A program made the translations under genes and the position numbers. 64,000 bases of DNA from SG8-40 sp963792855 (GTDB taxonomy: Bacteria > Pseudomonadota > Gammaproteobacteria > Burkholderiales > Eutrophovitaceae), in the NCBI GenBank assembly GCA_963792855.1, contig CAWBXZ010000024.1, positions 1 through 64,000 of the forward strand, given 5' to 3'. Shown here piece by piece: positions 55,364 through 63,911 of the stretch (position 1 is the stretch's first letter; every line of letters begins with the position of its first letter). Below the pieces are notes generated by a model. That model did no database searches. It was not told the DNA's origin and saw only the letters and a program-made list of their open reading frames with translations.

Positions 55364-56044
55364 TTACGCCATCGCGGTTGACTGCGCCTCGACCTCGACC
55401 ATCCAGTCGTAGGCTTCGTTGTAGGCGTCATAGACCTGCACCGCCGGCAGGTGCATGTTGGTCTGCATGAAGCCGATACCCGACTCGTCGGCGCTTTCGA
55501 TAGCCTGGGTGAACTTCAGCAAACGGCCGATACGCCCGCGTTGCTCCAGTATCGCTGCCCGCATTTCTTCGGAAATCGGCAGCGGCAATATCAATTCCGC
55601 CAGCGGCATGCCAAGCAACCGGTTTAACCGGGAAAACAGGCCCACCAGAAACATGTCCTCAGTGTCCTCGCGCATCATCGTCGAGCGGCCCATCAGTTCC
55701 ATGAAGCGGGCGCGAATCAGCGTATCGCGCATCTGTTCGGAAAACCGTGGAAAGCTGATGGCATGTTCGAACGCGGCTTCCAGCCACTCGATCAACGCGG
55801 GCACACCTGTTATTTCAATTGCCTGCCTGCATGTCGTTACATACCCGGTGCGCACGGCGGTGCCGCTTCCCAACTCGGCGAGCAAGGCGTAGCACAGTAC
55901 TGGATCGGTGCGATGGATTTCACTCAGTTCCGCTGGCGTGGCACCTTCCCGGGCGCGCTGAATCAGGCGCGATACGATGAGCCGGTTCGGCTTGTCGTCG
56001 TCATTGCCGGCGGCACCCGCATCTTGCCCATTCGTCGTGGTCAC
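55364..56044 (-). CDS. HDOD-domain protein (YuxH C-terminal type)
   Basis: About 226 residues from a GTG at 56044 with AGGA six bases upstream; a TTG at 56086 would add 14 residues. The sequence LVGLFSRLNRLLGMPLAELI ... LPISEEMRAAILEQRGRIG matches the C-terminal HDOD half of EAL-HDOD (YuxH/CdgJ) signalling proteins. No EAL domain is attached. HDOD domains are catalytically dead HD relatives used in signalling and motility control. Convergent with parC. Confidence 0.75.
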   Translation of the reverse strand: MTTTNGQDAGAAGNDDDKPNRLIVSRLIQRAREGATPAELSEIHRTDPVLCYALLAELGSGTAVRTGYVTTCRQAIEITGVPALIEWLEAAFEHAISFPRFSEQMRDTLIRARFMELMGRSTMMREDTEDMFLVGLFSRLNRLLGMPLAELILPLPISEEMRAAILEQRGRIGRLLKFTQAIESADESGIGFMQTNMHLPAVQVYDAYNEAYDWMVEVEAQSTAMA

Positions 56045-56189
56045 TGGGGTTCCTGAGGGTGGCCGCGCGCGATGCGTTTCGGGCAAACCGGGTTACACAT
56101 TGTGGTGCAATCGCTGCGCGTGACCATCGAGGCAAGACATCCCGCTCAGGTACGCAGACCGGGAACGTGCCGAGTGCCGTTGTTCGAAA

Positions 56190-56477
56190 TCAAACACCTT
56201 CGACGGCAACCATGTTCATCGTGGCGGTGTTCTGGCGCAGCCGCTTCAATTCCTGATAGCCATCCGAACGGTACCAGCGGCGCGCGGTGTCCATGTCGTC
56301 GAACACACACATGACGATGCGCCGGGGCTGCCAATCGCCTTCGAGCACGTCAATTTCGCCGCCGCGTACGAGGAATCGGGCACCAAATTCTTCCAGTGAC
56401 TTGCCGACCCGGGCGCGGTATTCCTCATACCCCTTCGGGTCGGTCACTTCGATCTCCGTGATCAGATAGGCGGGCAT
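56190..56477 (-). CDS. DUF1330 family protein
   Basis: 95 residues: MPAYLITEIEVTDPKGYEEY, GARFLVRGGEIDVLEGDWQP and ARRWYRSDGYQELKRLR are the family pattern, a ferredoxin-like alpha/beta dimeric fold. Function unknown. Stands alone; GGAGACTGA lies just before the ATG. Confidence 0.9.
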   Translation of the reverse strand: MPAYLITEIEVTDPKGYEEYRARVGKSLEEFGARFLVRGGEIDVLEGDWQPRRIVMCVFDDMDTARRWYRSDGYQELKRLRQNTATMNMVAVEGV

Positions 56478-56759
56478 TCAGTCTCCGTGAAAGGTCTTCG
56501 CTCATGGCTTGCCGGTCGTGCTGAACCAGGAGTGACCAACCCGTTTTGGTTCATGCAGAGTCACCGCCTGCCGCAAGTACACTGGTTTTGATTATCGCTT
56601 GGTTTTGCCATGATGCCAAAGCGCTATCGGGGTGTAGCGAAAATCGTGCTACATGGACCCGCTATACAGACTTGTGCGCGGGGCCAGGGGGTTTTGGTTA
56701 TCATCTACCGCTTAAGCCGATTTTTGCCGACGCTTGCCGGCAATCAACTGGAGGGCTGA
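56478..56759. other. Leader region of the methyltransferase gene
   Basis: 282 bp without a coding region. GGAGGGCTGA abuts the ATG at 56760. A GGTTTTGATTATCGC stretch near 56580 is a possible promoter area but no box is convincing. Confidence 0.3.
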
Positions 56760-58061
56760 ATGTTCAAGTCGCTGATTCGTAACCTTGGCGGGCGCACCGA
56801 TGTCTGCTTTCGCGTGACCTTTGCTGACGGCTCCTCCTGGCAGAATCATGACACGGAACCGGTCGCGCATTTGCATTTCAAGTCGACCGGCGCCCAGTGG
56901 CGCGTGGTTGCATTCGGTCATGTCGGATTTCTTGAAGGGTATTTCGACGGGGACATCGACGTCGACGGCGATCTCGGTCAGATGTTCCGGATCGGCTTTC
57001 AGAGCCGTTTCGATCGCAGGCCCTCACCGCTCGTATGGCTGCGCAACCAGTGGCACGAGTGGCGTTTTTCCAACCGCACCATCGCCCAGGCCAGGGCCAA
57101 TGCCCGGTTTCATTATGCGCACGGGGCGGATTTCTATGGCTACTGGCTTGACCGCGAGCTGATGATGTACACCTGCTCGTACTGGAAGGAAGGTACGCAG
57201 ACCATCGAGCAGGCGCAGCGCAACAAGGTCGAGCACGTCTGCCGGAAAATACGCCTCAAGCCGGGCGAATCGGTTGTTGACATCGGCACCGGCTTTGGCG
57301 GATTCATGTTCCACGCCGCCGAGCACCACGGTGTGAAGGTCTGCGGCATCAATACCACCACCGAGCAGGTCGAGTGGCTCGAGGGCGAAATCGCGCGCCG
57401 CGGCATGAGTGACCGTCTCGAGTCACGCGAAGCGGATTTTCGGCAGGTTCATGGCCAGTTCGACAAGGTCGTCTCGATCGGCGTGCTCGAACACGCCGGG
57501 CGCGATCAACTGAAAGAGGTCGTCAAGGCACACGCCGATTTTCTCAAACCTGGCGGCCTGGGAATGCTGCACTTCATCGGCCATGTGGGCATGCGCGATA
57601 CCGAATACTACATTCGTGAGCATGTGTTCCCCGGCGGCTGGATACCGAGTCTCTCTGAAACGATTGCGGCCATGGAAGAGTGCGGGCTGGAAGTCGTCGA
57701 TATCGAGAACCTGCGACGTCATTACGCGCTGACGCTGGATGCCTGGACCGAGCGCTTCGACCGGCACTGGGCCGATATCCAGGCAATCGACCCGAAAAAG
57801 TTCGACGAACGCTTCCGCCGCGTCTGGCGCACTTATCTGGTGTCCTGTGCAGAGATGTTCCGTTCCCCGTTCGCCCGCACCCATCTGTTTCAGATCGTGT
57901 TCAGCAAGGGCAATATTTCCAGGGACAACTATCCCATGAGCCGTGCCTTTTTGTACGCCGACAGCGCCGGGCAATCCGCGGCCGGCGAAACCGAACCAAC
58001 GCGATCCGGCGAGTTGTCTGCACTGACCCAGCCGCCGCCCGCGCAGCCGGCCAGGCACTGA
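56760..58061 (+). CDS. Cyclopropane-fatty-acid synthase-like SAM methyltransferase
   Basis: 433 residues. Acts on unsaturated acyl chains of membrane phospholipids, transferring a one-carbon unit from SAM. An N-terminal lipid-binding part (about 1-130) is followed by the SAM fold: ESVVDIGTGFGGFMFHAAEH, KVCGINTTTEQVEWL, and VSIGVLEHAG. The C-terminal segment RTYLVSCAEMFRS and HLFQIVFSKGN fit CFA synthases. An FAD oxidoreductase gene follows at 67 bp; the pair resembles loci for 10-methyl branched fatty acids (tmsB/tmsA, bfaB/bfaA) or, less closely, furan fatty acids (ufaM). A true cyclopropane product is the alternative. Confidence 0.9.
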   Translation: MFKSLIRNLGGRTDVCFRVTFADGSSWQNHDTEPVAHLHFKSTGAQWRVVAFGHVGFLEGYFDGDIDVDGDLGQMFRIGFQSRFDRRPSPLVWLRNQWHEWRFSNRTIAQARANARFHYAHGADFYGYWLDRELMMYTCSYWKEGTQTIEQAQRNKVEHVCRKIRLKPGESVVDIGTGFGGFMFHAAEHHGVKVCGINTTTEQVEWLEGEIARRGMSDRLESREADFRQVHGQFDKVVSIGVLEHAGRDQLKEVVKAHADFLKPGGLGMLHFIGHVGMRDTEYYIREHVFPGGWIPSLSETIAAMEECGLEVVDIENLRRHYALTLDAWTERFDRHWADIQAIDPKKFDERFRRVWRTYLVSCAEMFRSPFARTHLFQIVFSKGNISRDNYPMSRAFLYADSAGQSAAGETEPTRSGELSALTQPPPAQPARH

Positions 58062-58128
58062 TGCCAATCGCGAACCGGGCAGGGGGCTGGTTCGGGCGTG
58101 CGTCAGCCGCGGCGGAAGTGCGCTGACC

Positions 58129-59472
58129 ATGGATAATCCCGGGCAAGATTTCTCCGAACGCAAGGCAAGACTCATTGCCGAGCTCAAGGCGAGCGATTCG
58201 CCCATCGGGCTCGGCAAGGACACATCGAACCTGTTCCGTGATCGCAACGCCGGCGCCAAGCGGCGCCTCGACGTGCGCGCCTTCAATCACGTGCTCGAAG
58301 TCAATCCCGGCGAAGGCTGGGTCGATGTCGAGGGCATGACGCCCTACGATGCGTTGGTTGCGCAAACCCTGAAGCATGGCGTCATGCCGGCGGTGGTGCC
58401 GCAGCTCAAATCCATCACGATCGGCGGCGCCGTAGCCGGTGTCGGTATCGAGGCGTCGTCATTCAGGTACGGGCTAGTGCATGACACCATGCTCGAGATC
58501 GAGGTGCTCACCGGAAGCGGTGAAGTTGTCGTGGCGCGGCCGGACAACGAACACCGCGACCTGTTTTTTGGCTTTCCCAACTCCTATGGCACGCTCGGCT
58601 ACGCGTTACGGGTCAGGGCGCGTACGGTGCCCGTAAAACCGTTCGTCGAATTGCATCATCGTCAATACGCCAGCGCATACAAATGTTTCGCCGCATTGCG
58701 TGAGCTGTGCGAATCCGATGTGGACTTCATTGATGGTGTCGTCTTTGGTCGTGACCAGATGGTGATCACCACCGGCCGCTTTACCGACCAGGCGCCGTGG
58801 GTGAGCGACTACACGTACAAGGATATCTTTTATCGCTCGCTGCTGAAGCAGGACGTGGATTTTCTCAGCGTGTCCGATTTCATCTGGCGCTGGGATACCG
58901 ACTGGTTCTGGTGTTCGAAGAACCTCGGCGCGCAGAAACCCCTGATCCGCCGGCTGCTTGGCCCATCGCGGCTGAATTCGCGTTTCTACACCCGCGTGAT
59001 GCGCTGGAACAGCCGTTTGGGATTGACACGCTGGCTGGACCGGTTCTCGGGTGTGCACCGCGAATCCGTCATTCAGGATGTCGACCTGCCGATCGAGCAC
59101 GCCAGCGAATTTCTCGAGTTTTTTTTCAAGGAGATCGGCATCCTTCCGGTCTGGCTGTGTCCGATCCGGGCGCGCGAATCGGCAGGAAGTTTCCAGTTGT
59201 ATCCCGTCAAGGAAAAACAGTTGCTGGTCAACTTCGGCTTCTGGGACGTGGTGCGCCGGGAACAGCCCTTTGACACCGGTTTTCACAATCGCCTCATCGA
59301 GAAGAAGGTGCAGTTTCTGGGCGGCATCAAGTCCTTGTACTCGGACAGTTACTTTCCCGAGCCCGAGTTCTGGCGCACCTACAATGGGGAAGCCTGGCGC
59401 CGCCTGAAGGCGCGTTACGACCCGAGGGGTGTACTCGGCGACTTGTATCGCAAGACAGTATTAAAGGAGTAA
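58129..59472 (+). CDS. FAD-binding oxidoreductase (DHCR24-like)
   Basis: 447 residues. PCMH-type FAD domain: GKDTSNLFRDR, the flavin loop VPQLKSITIGGAVAGVGIEA (about 100-119) and SYGTLGYALRVRA. The C-terminal part is that of DHCR24/diminuto-like reductases. In the actinobacterial 10-methylstearate pathway such a protein (TmsA/BfaA) reduces the methylene intermediate made by the methyltransferase; the gene order here suggests the same partnership. Substrate inferred, not shown. No signal peptide. Confidence 0.85.
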   Translation: MDNPGQDFSERKARLIAELKASDSPIGLGKDTSNLFRDRNAGAKRRLDVRAFNHVLEVNPGEGWVDVEGMTPYDALVAQTLKHGVMPAVVPQLKSITIGGAVAGVGIEASSFRYGLVHDTMLEIEVLTGSGEVVVARPDNEHRDLFFGFPNSYGTLGYALRVRARTVPVKPFVELHHRQYASAYKCFAALRELCESDVDFIDGVVFGRDQMVITTGRFTDQAPWVSDYTYKDIFYRSLLKQDVDFLSVSDFIWRWDTDWFWCSKNLGAQKPLIRRLLGPSRLNSRFYTRVMRWNSRLGLTRWLDRFSGVHRESVIQDVDLPIEHASEFLEFFFKEIGILPVWLCPIRARESAGSFQLYPVKEKQLLVNFGFWDVVRREQPFDTGFHNRLIEKKVQFLGGIKSLYSDSYFPEPEFWRTYNGEAWRRLKARYDPRGVLGDLYRKTVLKE

Positions 59473-59545
59473 CGGCCAGAAACACCGGCTCCGCGGCGAG
59501 CCTATACAATCGCCCGGCGAAACGAAACAAAAGGATTGGCAGAAC

Positions 59546-60523
59546 ATGAAAACGCGCATCACCGAAATGCTCGGTATCGAACACCCCATCATTCAGGGCG
59601 GCATGCACTTCGTTGGATTTGCCGAGCTGGCGTCGGCGGTCTCAAACGCCGGCGGCCTCGGTATCATCACTGGCCTGACACAAAAATCCGCAAAGGATCT
59701 GGCGAACGAAATTGCGCGCTGCCGTGACATGACGGACAAACCGTTCGGCGTCAATCTCACCTTCCTGCCGTCGGTTTCAACACCGGACTATCCGGGTTAC
59801 GTCAAGGCGATCATCGACGGGGGGGTCAAGGTGGTGGAGACCGCGGGCCGTAATCCGCAGCAAGTGATGCCTGCGCTGAAGGACGCGGGCATCAAGGTCA
59901 TTCACAAGTGCACGTCGGTGCGCCATTCGCTCAAGGCGCAGTCGATCGGTTGCGACGCAGTTTCCGTAGACGGTTTCGAATGCGGCGGGCATCCCGGTGA
60001 AGACGACATTCCCAACTTTATCCTTCTGCCGCGTGCCGCCGACGAACTGGAGATACCCTTCGTCGCCTCTGGCGGAATGGCTGATGGCCGCTCTCTGGTT
60101 GCGGCGCTCTCCATGGGTGCCGACGGGATGAACATGGGCACCCGATTCATGGCGACCAGGGAAGCGCCGATTCACGAGAACGTCAAGAAGGCGCTGATTG
60201 CCGCCAGCGAACTCGATACAAGGCTGGTCATGCGGCCGCTTCGCAATACCGAACGCGTGCTCAACGGTGCCGCCACCGAGCGCTTGCTGGAGAAAGAAAA
60301 ACGCCTCGGCGCCGACATCAAGTTCGAGGACATCATCGATGAGGTCGCCGGCGTGTATCCCAAGATCATGCTCGACGGCGAAATGGATGCCGGCGTGTGG
60401 TCCTGCGGCATGGTGGCCGGCCTGATCCATGACGCCCCCACCTGCAAGGAGTTGATCGACCGCATCATGGCGCAGGCCGAAAGTATCATCAGTGAGCGAC
60501 TCGGCGGCATGATCCGCAACTGA
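59546..60523 (+). CDS. Nitronate monooxygenase family protein
   Basis: 325 residues, AAGGA before the ATG. FMN TIM barrel: PIIQGGMHFVGFAELASAVS, KCTSVRHSLKA, the catalytic-type motif DGFECGGHPGED with His, then ASGGMADGRSLVAAL and MNMGTRFMAT binding FMN phosphate. The family oxidises nitronates, and FabK-like enoyl-ACP reductases are relatives. Placed 73 bp after the FAD oxidoreductase, so a link to fatty-acid chemistry is possible. Confidence 0.9.
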   Translation: MKTRITEMLGIEHPIIQGGMHFVGFAELASAVSNAGGLGIITGLTQKSAKDLANEIARCRDMTDKPFGVNLTFLPSVSTPDYPGYVKAIIDGGVKVVETAGRNPQQVMPALKDAGIKVIHKCTSVRHSLKAQSIGCDAVSVDGFECGGHPGEDDIPNFILLPRAADELEIPFVASGGMADGRSLVAALSMGADGMNMGTRFMATREAPIHENVKKALIAASELDTRLVMRPLRNTERVLNGAATERLLEKEKRLGADIKFEDIIDEVAGVYPKIMLDGEMDAGVWSCGMVAGLIHDAPTCKELIDRIMAQAESIISERLGGMIRN

Positions 60524-60663
60524 GGCGTCGCAGCGCCGGCGACCAGCCGGTCACAGTGCCCATGGCGGTTGTGGGTTGTCTGTCCGGGTGCTGCGGTCCT
60601 TTGTGGCAACCTGCTCCGGTTGCTGGAATTTTCAAGTCGGTACAGGAGCGGACACAAGATAAC

Positions 60664-60702
60664 GCGAGAGGCCGTCAGCGTTTGTTGCTGATGGCCTCTC
60701 GC
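60664..60702. terminator. Long imperfect palindrome, probable terminator
   Basis: A 16-bp stem with a single G-T pair: GCGAGAGGCCGTCAGC (60664-60679), 7-base loop, GCTGATGGCCTCTCGC (60687-60702). No strong T run follows in either direction. It lies between convergent genes (nitronate monooxygenase and the secreted peptide), so it may end both transcripts. Confidence 0.6.
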
Positions 60703-60760
60703 ATTCGTGGGAGTGTTTTGTCGTTCAGATCAACCTGATCGGAACGATCTCGCGGCTAAC

Positions 60761-61015
60761 TCAGTTGTGCGTGACCGAGTTGATGTCGCTGAAGCGGTAA
60801 TTGCCGGCCGATTTGGCGAACGGCTTCGCTTCCTTCGAGGCACCCTTCTGGGTCACCGCGCTCAGGTCGCTCCAGGCCGGCTGCGATCCGCCAACCTGGC
60901 TTTGCTTGCTGGTGATCGAACCGTGGGTCACGTCCGAGATGTCGTTAACCGCGGCAACGGCGTTGAAAGAAAAACCGAGGACGGCGGCGGCGATAACAGT
61001 CTTGATCATGTTCAT
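60761..61015 (-). CDS. Small secreted protein with three D-[IL]-[SN]-x-V-T motifs
   Basis: 84 residues from ATG 61015, preceded by AAGGAG. A signal peptide (MIKTVIAAAVLGFSFNAVAA) leaves a mature chain of about 62 residues. Three short motifs are evenly placed: DISDVTH (25-31), DLSAVTQ (50-56), DINSVTH (77-83). No Cys. No known family; it could be a small binding or polymer-forming periplasmic peptide. Longer frames upstream are rejected because the strong ribosome site and signal begin here. Confidence 0.68.
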   Translation of the reverse strand: MNMIKTVIAAAVLGFSFNAVAAVNDISDVTHGSITSKQSQVGGSQPAWSDLSAVTQKGASKEAKPFAKSAGNYRFSDINSVTHN

Positions 61016-61275
61016 GGTGTTTCTCCTTGAAAAGTGCGTCGGGTTGGTTGTCATCTCGCGAAAACCGTTTAACCGTGCGAGTGGTGTCAGATTACGGAGT
61101 GCGGGCGTCAGGCGCTGCGAAGCGCGACGCCTTGTGAATGTGCGGAATTGCCACTTCGGGCTCCGATCGCGTGTATCTACGACAAAGAATGCAGGCGGCA
61201 TAGGCGAATCGGTAAGTCATCGGTAAGTCTGGCACCGATATAGTTCGTGCAAGTCGAACTAGATGGGGGCATGTT

Positions 61276-62271
61276 ATGAAGGTGACACCGGTGATAATCG
61301 CCGTGGCGATGGCGCTATTCTCAGCGGCGCAGAGCGGGCTTGCCGCCGGCTATGAGCGCCAGGACGTAACGTTTCCCTGTCAGGGGCTGAAGTGTGCTGC
61401 CTGGTATTACGTTCCCGATGGCATGAGAGCAGACGAGAAGCGTCCCGCCATCGTCATGGCGCACGGATTCAGTGCCGTGAAAGAGATGCTGCTCGACAAC
61501 TTCGCCAGCAAATTCGCCGACGCCGGATTTGTTGTTCTCGTCTTCGACTACCGTTTTTTCGGTGAAAGCGAAGGCGAGCCGCGCGGGCGCTTGCTGTGGC
61601 CCGAGCAGATTCAGGATTACCGGGACGCCATTACCTGGGTGTCGCTGCGCAACGAAGTCGACCCGGACCGTATCGGTGTCTGGGGAACGTCCTACAGCGG
61701 CGGTCATGTCATGTTCCTGGCCGCCTATGACCGGCGTATCAAGGCGGTCGTCTCGCAGGTGCCGGTGTCGGATGTTTGGGATACCTATTTCGAAGCGATG
61801 CCGGTTGATCAGCGCAATGGGTTCCTCGGTTGGCTTGCGAGCAATCGCGCGGATGCCGTGGCCAACGGCAACGTCAACTACATCACGGTTGCAGCGCCCG
61901 AGGACCAGCCGTCCGTCTGGCCGCTAAAGGAGTGGCATGACGCCTTCATGCGCCTGAGCCGGGATGCGCCGACCTGGAAGAACGGGATCACTGTGGAATC
62001 ACTCGAAACGCATATCACCTACGAACCCGCCGCACCCATTCACCGTATCTCGCCCACTCCGCTGCTGATGATCGTCGCCAGTGACGACGTCATTACCCCG
62101 ACTCAGGCGTCGACGAATGATTTCGAGAAAGCCGGGGAGCCAAAGAAACTGGTCGTCGTCCCCGGCCGCCATTTCGATGCCTACGAAGGCCCCGCTCATG
62201 AACGCTTTGCTGGGCCTGCTGTTCAGTGGTTCCAGCGATGGCTAATGAACGAGAGCGTCGCTGATCGCTGA
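61276..62271 (+). CDS. Secreted alpha/beta hydrolase
   Basis: 331 residues with a signal peptide (VIIAVAMALFSAAQSGLAA). The hydrolase fold follows: MAHGFSAVKEML (oxyanion region), VLVFDYRFFGESEG, nucleophile elbow GTSYSGGH (Ser near 142), a late Asp in VASDDVITP and His in PGRHFDAYEG. Similar to peptidase S15/dienelactone hydrolase-like proteins. Periplasmic esterase or peptidase; substrate unknown. Confidence 0.88.
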   Translation: MKVTPVIIAVAMALFSAAQSGLAAGYERQDVTFPCQGLKCAAWYYVPDGMRADEKRPAIVMAHGFSAVKEMLLDNFASKFADAGFVVLVFDYRFFGESEGEPRGRLLWPEQIQDYRDAITWVSLRNEVDPDRIGVWGTSYSGGHVMFLAAYDRRIKAVVSQVPVSDVWDTYFEAMPVDQRNGFLGWLASNRADAVANGNVNYITVAAPEDQPSVWPLKEWHDAFMRLSRDAPTWKNGITVESLETHITYEPAAPIHRISPTPLLMIVASDDVITPTQASTNDFEKAGEPKKLVVVPGRHFDAYEGPAHERFAGPAVQWFQRWLMNESVADR

Positions 62272-62468
62272 TGGTGGCGTCGTGTCAATAAGGTGTTCGT
62301 CCTCAGTTCTGAGTGGGCTGGTGCGGTGAGACATTGATATACCGTTCCAGACAATCGGTGCAAAGGCGGCAAATGGACCGTAAGAATTCGTGGCATTTCG
62401 GGCTATGCCCTGAATTCGGTTTGCTGACTCGAAAGCCCACAAAAGCAGCATCGAAACGGGAGGCAGTG

Positions 62469-62928
62469 ATGAGAAAACAAAAACTTTACTATTCAGGTTT
62501 TATTGTTGCGGCAAGCATTGTTGTTAGCGGGGGCGCGTTAGCTGACAACTGCAGTGGAAACTGGACCAACACTGGTCAGTCCAGCGATACGATCGACCTG
62601 GGGGACGGGCATACGCTTACCACCTGGTTTGCTCGCGGAAGCGTATCCAGTGCCAACTCACCCTTTAATACGGTCGGGGCATGTGGCGGCTACGTTTTGA
62701 CCACACCCGACGGCAAGGCCCGAACCGTTTACGCGTGCACTCGCAAGGACAAGGACGGCGGACAGCATCAGCGATTCGGGAAGCATGGAGCCCGGCGACG
62801 ACTACGGGACGTGGACCCAGCAAGGCGGTACTGGCGTGTTTGCAGGAAAAACATGGTCTGGCACCTGGCGAGTCATAAACACTGATGGCCAAACGACATT
62901 GGGCACCTTTACCGGCAACTGCAACTAG
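62469..62928 (+). pseudogene. Secreted small protein gene with a one-base frameshift
   Basis: Starts at ATG 62469 with GGGAGG upstream; signal peptide FIVAASIVVSGGALA. The mature part begins DNCSGNWTNTGQSSDTIDLG and runs to CTRKDKDGG. In frame 1 it then reads into unrelated Arg-rich sequence, while the other frame continues a sensible beta-rich chain from about 62763 (DSISDSGSMEPGDDYGTW, GTWRVINTDGQTTLGTFTGN) to TAG at 62926. One extra base near 62758-62762 (GGCGGACAGC) explains it. Corrected length about 152 residues. A true mutation or sequencing error cannot be told apart. Confidence 0.7.
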
Positions 62929-63287
62929 TTTTTGATCTCTTCGTTCCGGGCGCTCGCCCACTGTGGCGGGCGCCGGTCCGCAATGACTGCGCGTAAAAAT
63001 AAGTAATACGCTCCCATCCTTTCAGCGTATGCTGGCGCAGCAACACCACCACAACATGCCTTTGCCCTGAACCGCAGAACCTGCGTCCGGGAAGCGCAGT
63101 CGAATTCGCAGAGCGCCGCACGACCGAATCATTGGTCCCGCGCGCCGGGTGCGACCGTCCTACATAACCGTTTGGAATTTGCAAAGGCAAACTTCGCATA
63201 TCGAAAACGTGTGTATTACCGTGACACGGTTATATGCGCGACATACGATACGCGCTCTTTCACCAACAACGCGGAATGGAGAACATC
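62929..63287. other. Gene-free stretch before osmC-like gene
   Basis: 359 bp with no convincing coding region, terminator or RNA. The last 60 bp (TTATATGCGCGACATACGA) probably hold the promoter of the OsmC-like gene. Confidence 0.3.
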
Positions 63288-63854
63288 ATGACGACTGCCA
63301 CTGCATCAAAACCAGCCGATAACGGCGTCAATGTCGAAGCACTGCTCGGCGCTCGCGAAGCACTGACCAACGCACCCGACGCAGCCAAATTCAAATGGCG
63401 TGCATCCGTGACGTGGGTTGGCGGTACGCATAGCCGGTCGACGATCGACGGTTTTTTTGGCCTCGGCGAAGAGCAGAAACACAAAAGCACATTTACCTTC
63501 GATGCAGACCATCCCGAAGTATTCGCGTCTGCGGACAAGGGTGCCACGCCTGTTGAACTCGTACTGGCCGGTCTGGCCAGTTGCCTGACGGCAGGTGTTG
63601 CCGCTGTCGCGCAGAACCGCGATATCCAGTTGCGCTCGGTCACTGCGACGCTCGAAGCCGGCATGGATATTCGTGGAATTCTCGGTGCCGATCCCGATGT
63701 GCGCAACGGTTTTGATGGTATCAAGGTGACCTACAAGATCGATGCCGACGCATCGCGCGATGATATCGAAGCCCTCGTCGCGCAATCGCAGAAGCGGTCC
63801 GCTGTTTACGACATCATTACCAACCCCACCAACGTAACCGTAGAAGTTGCATAA
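63288..63854 (+). CDS. OsmC/Ohr-family protein
   Basis: 188 residues from ATG 63288 with GGAG nearby (in-frame ATG 63276 also possible). The core GATPVELVLAGLASCLTAGV carries the first reactive Cys, followed by helices and sheets with IQLRSVTATLEAGMDIRGIL. The second family Cys is missing: the equivalent segment reads SQKRSAVYDIITNPTNV, with Ser. OsmC proteins reduce organic peroxides; without the second Cys, redox function is uncertain and this may be a divergent subgroup. Confidence 0.88.
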   Translation: MTTATASKPADNGVNVEALLGAREALTNAPDAAKFKWRASVTWVGGTHSRSTIDGFFGLGEEQKHKSTFTFDADHPEVFASADKGATPVELVLAGLASCLTAGVAAVAQNRDIQLRSVTATLEAGMDIRGILGADPDVRNGFDGIKVTYKIDADASRDDIEALVAQSQKRSAVYDIITNPTNVTVEVA

Positions 63855-63911
63855 GATGTATCGGCGCGACATTTTCCTGAAGCAGTGCCGGAATTTGCCG
63901 GGGAGGGCGCG

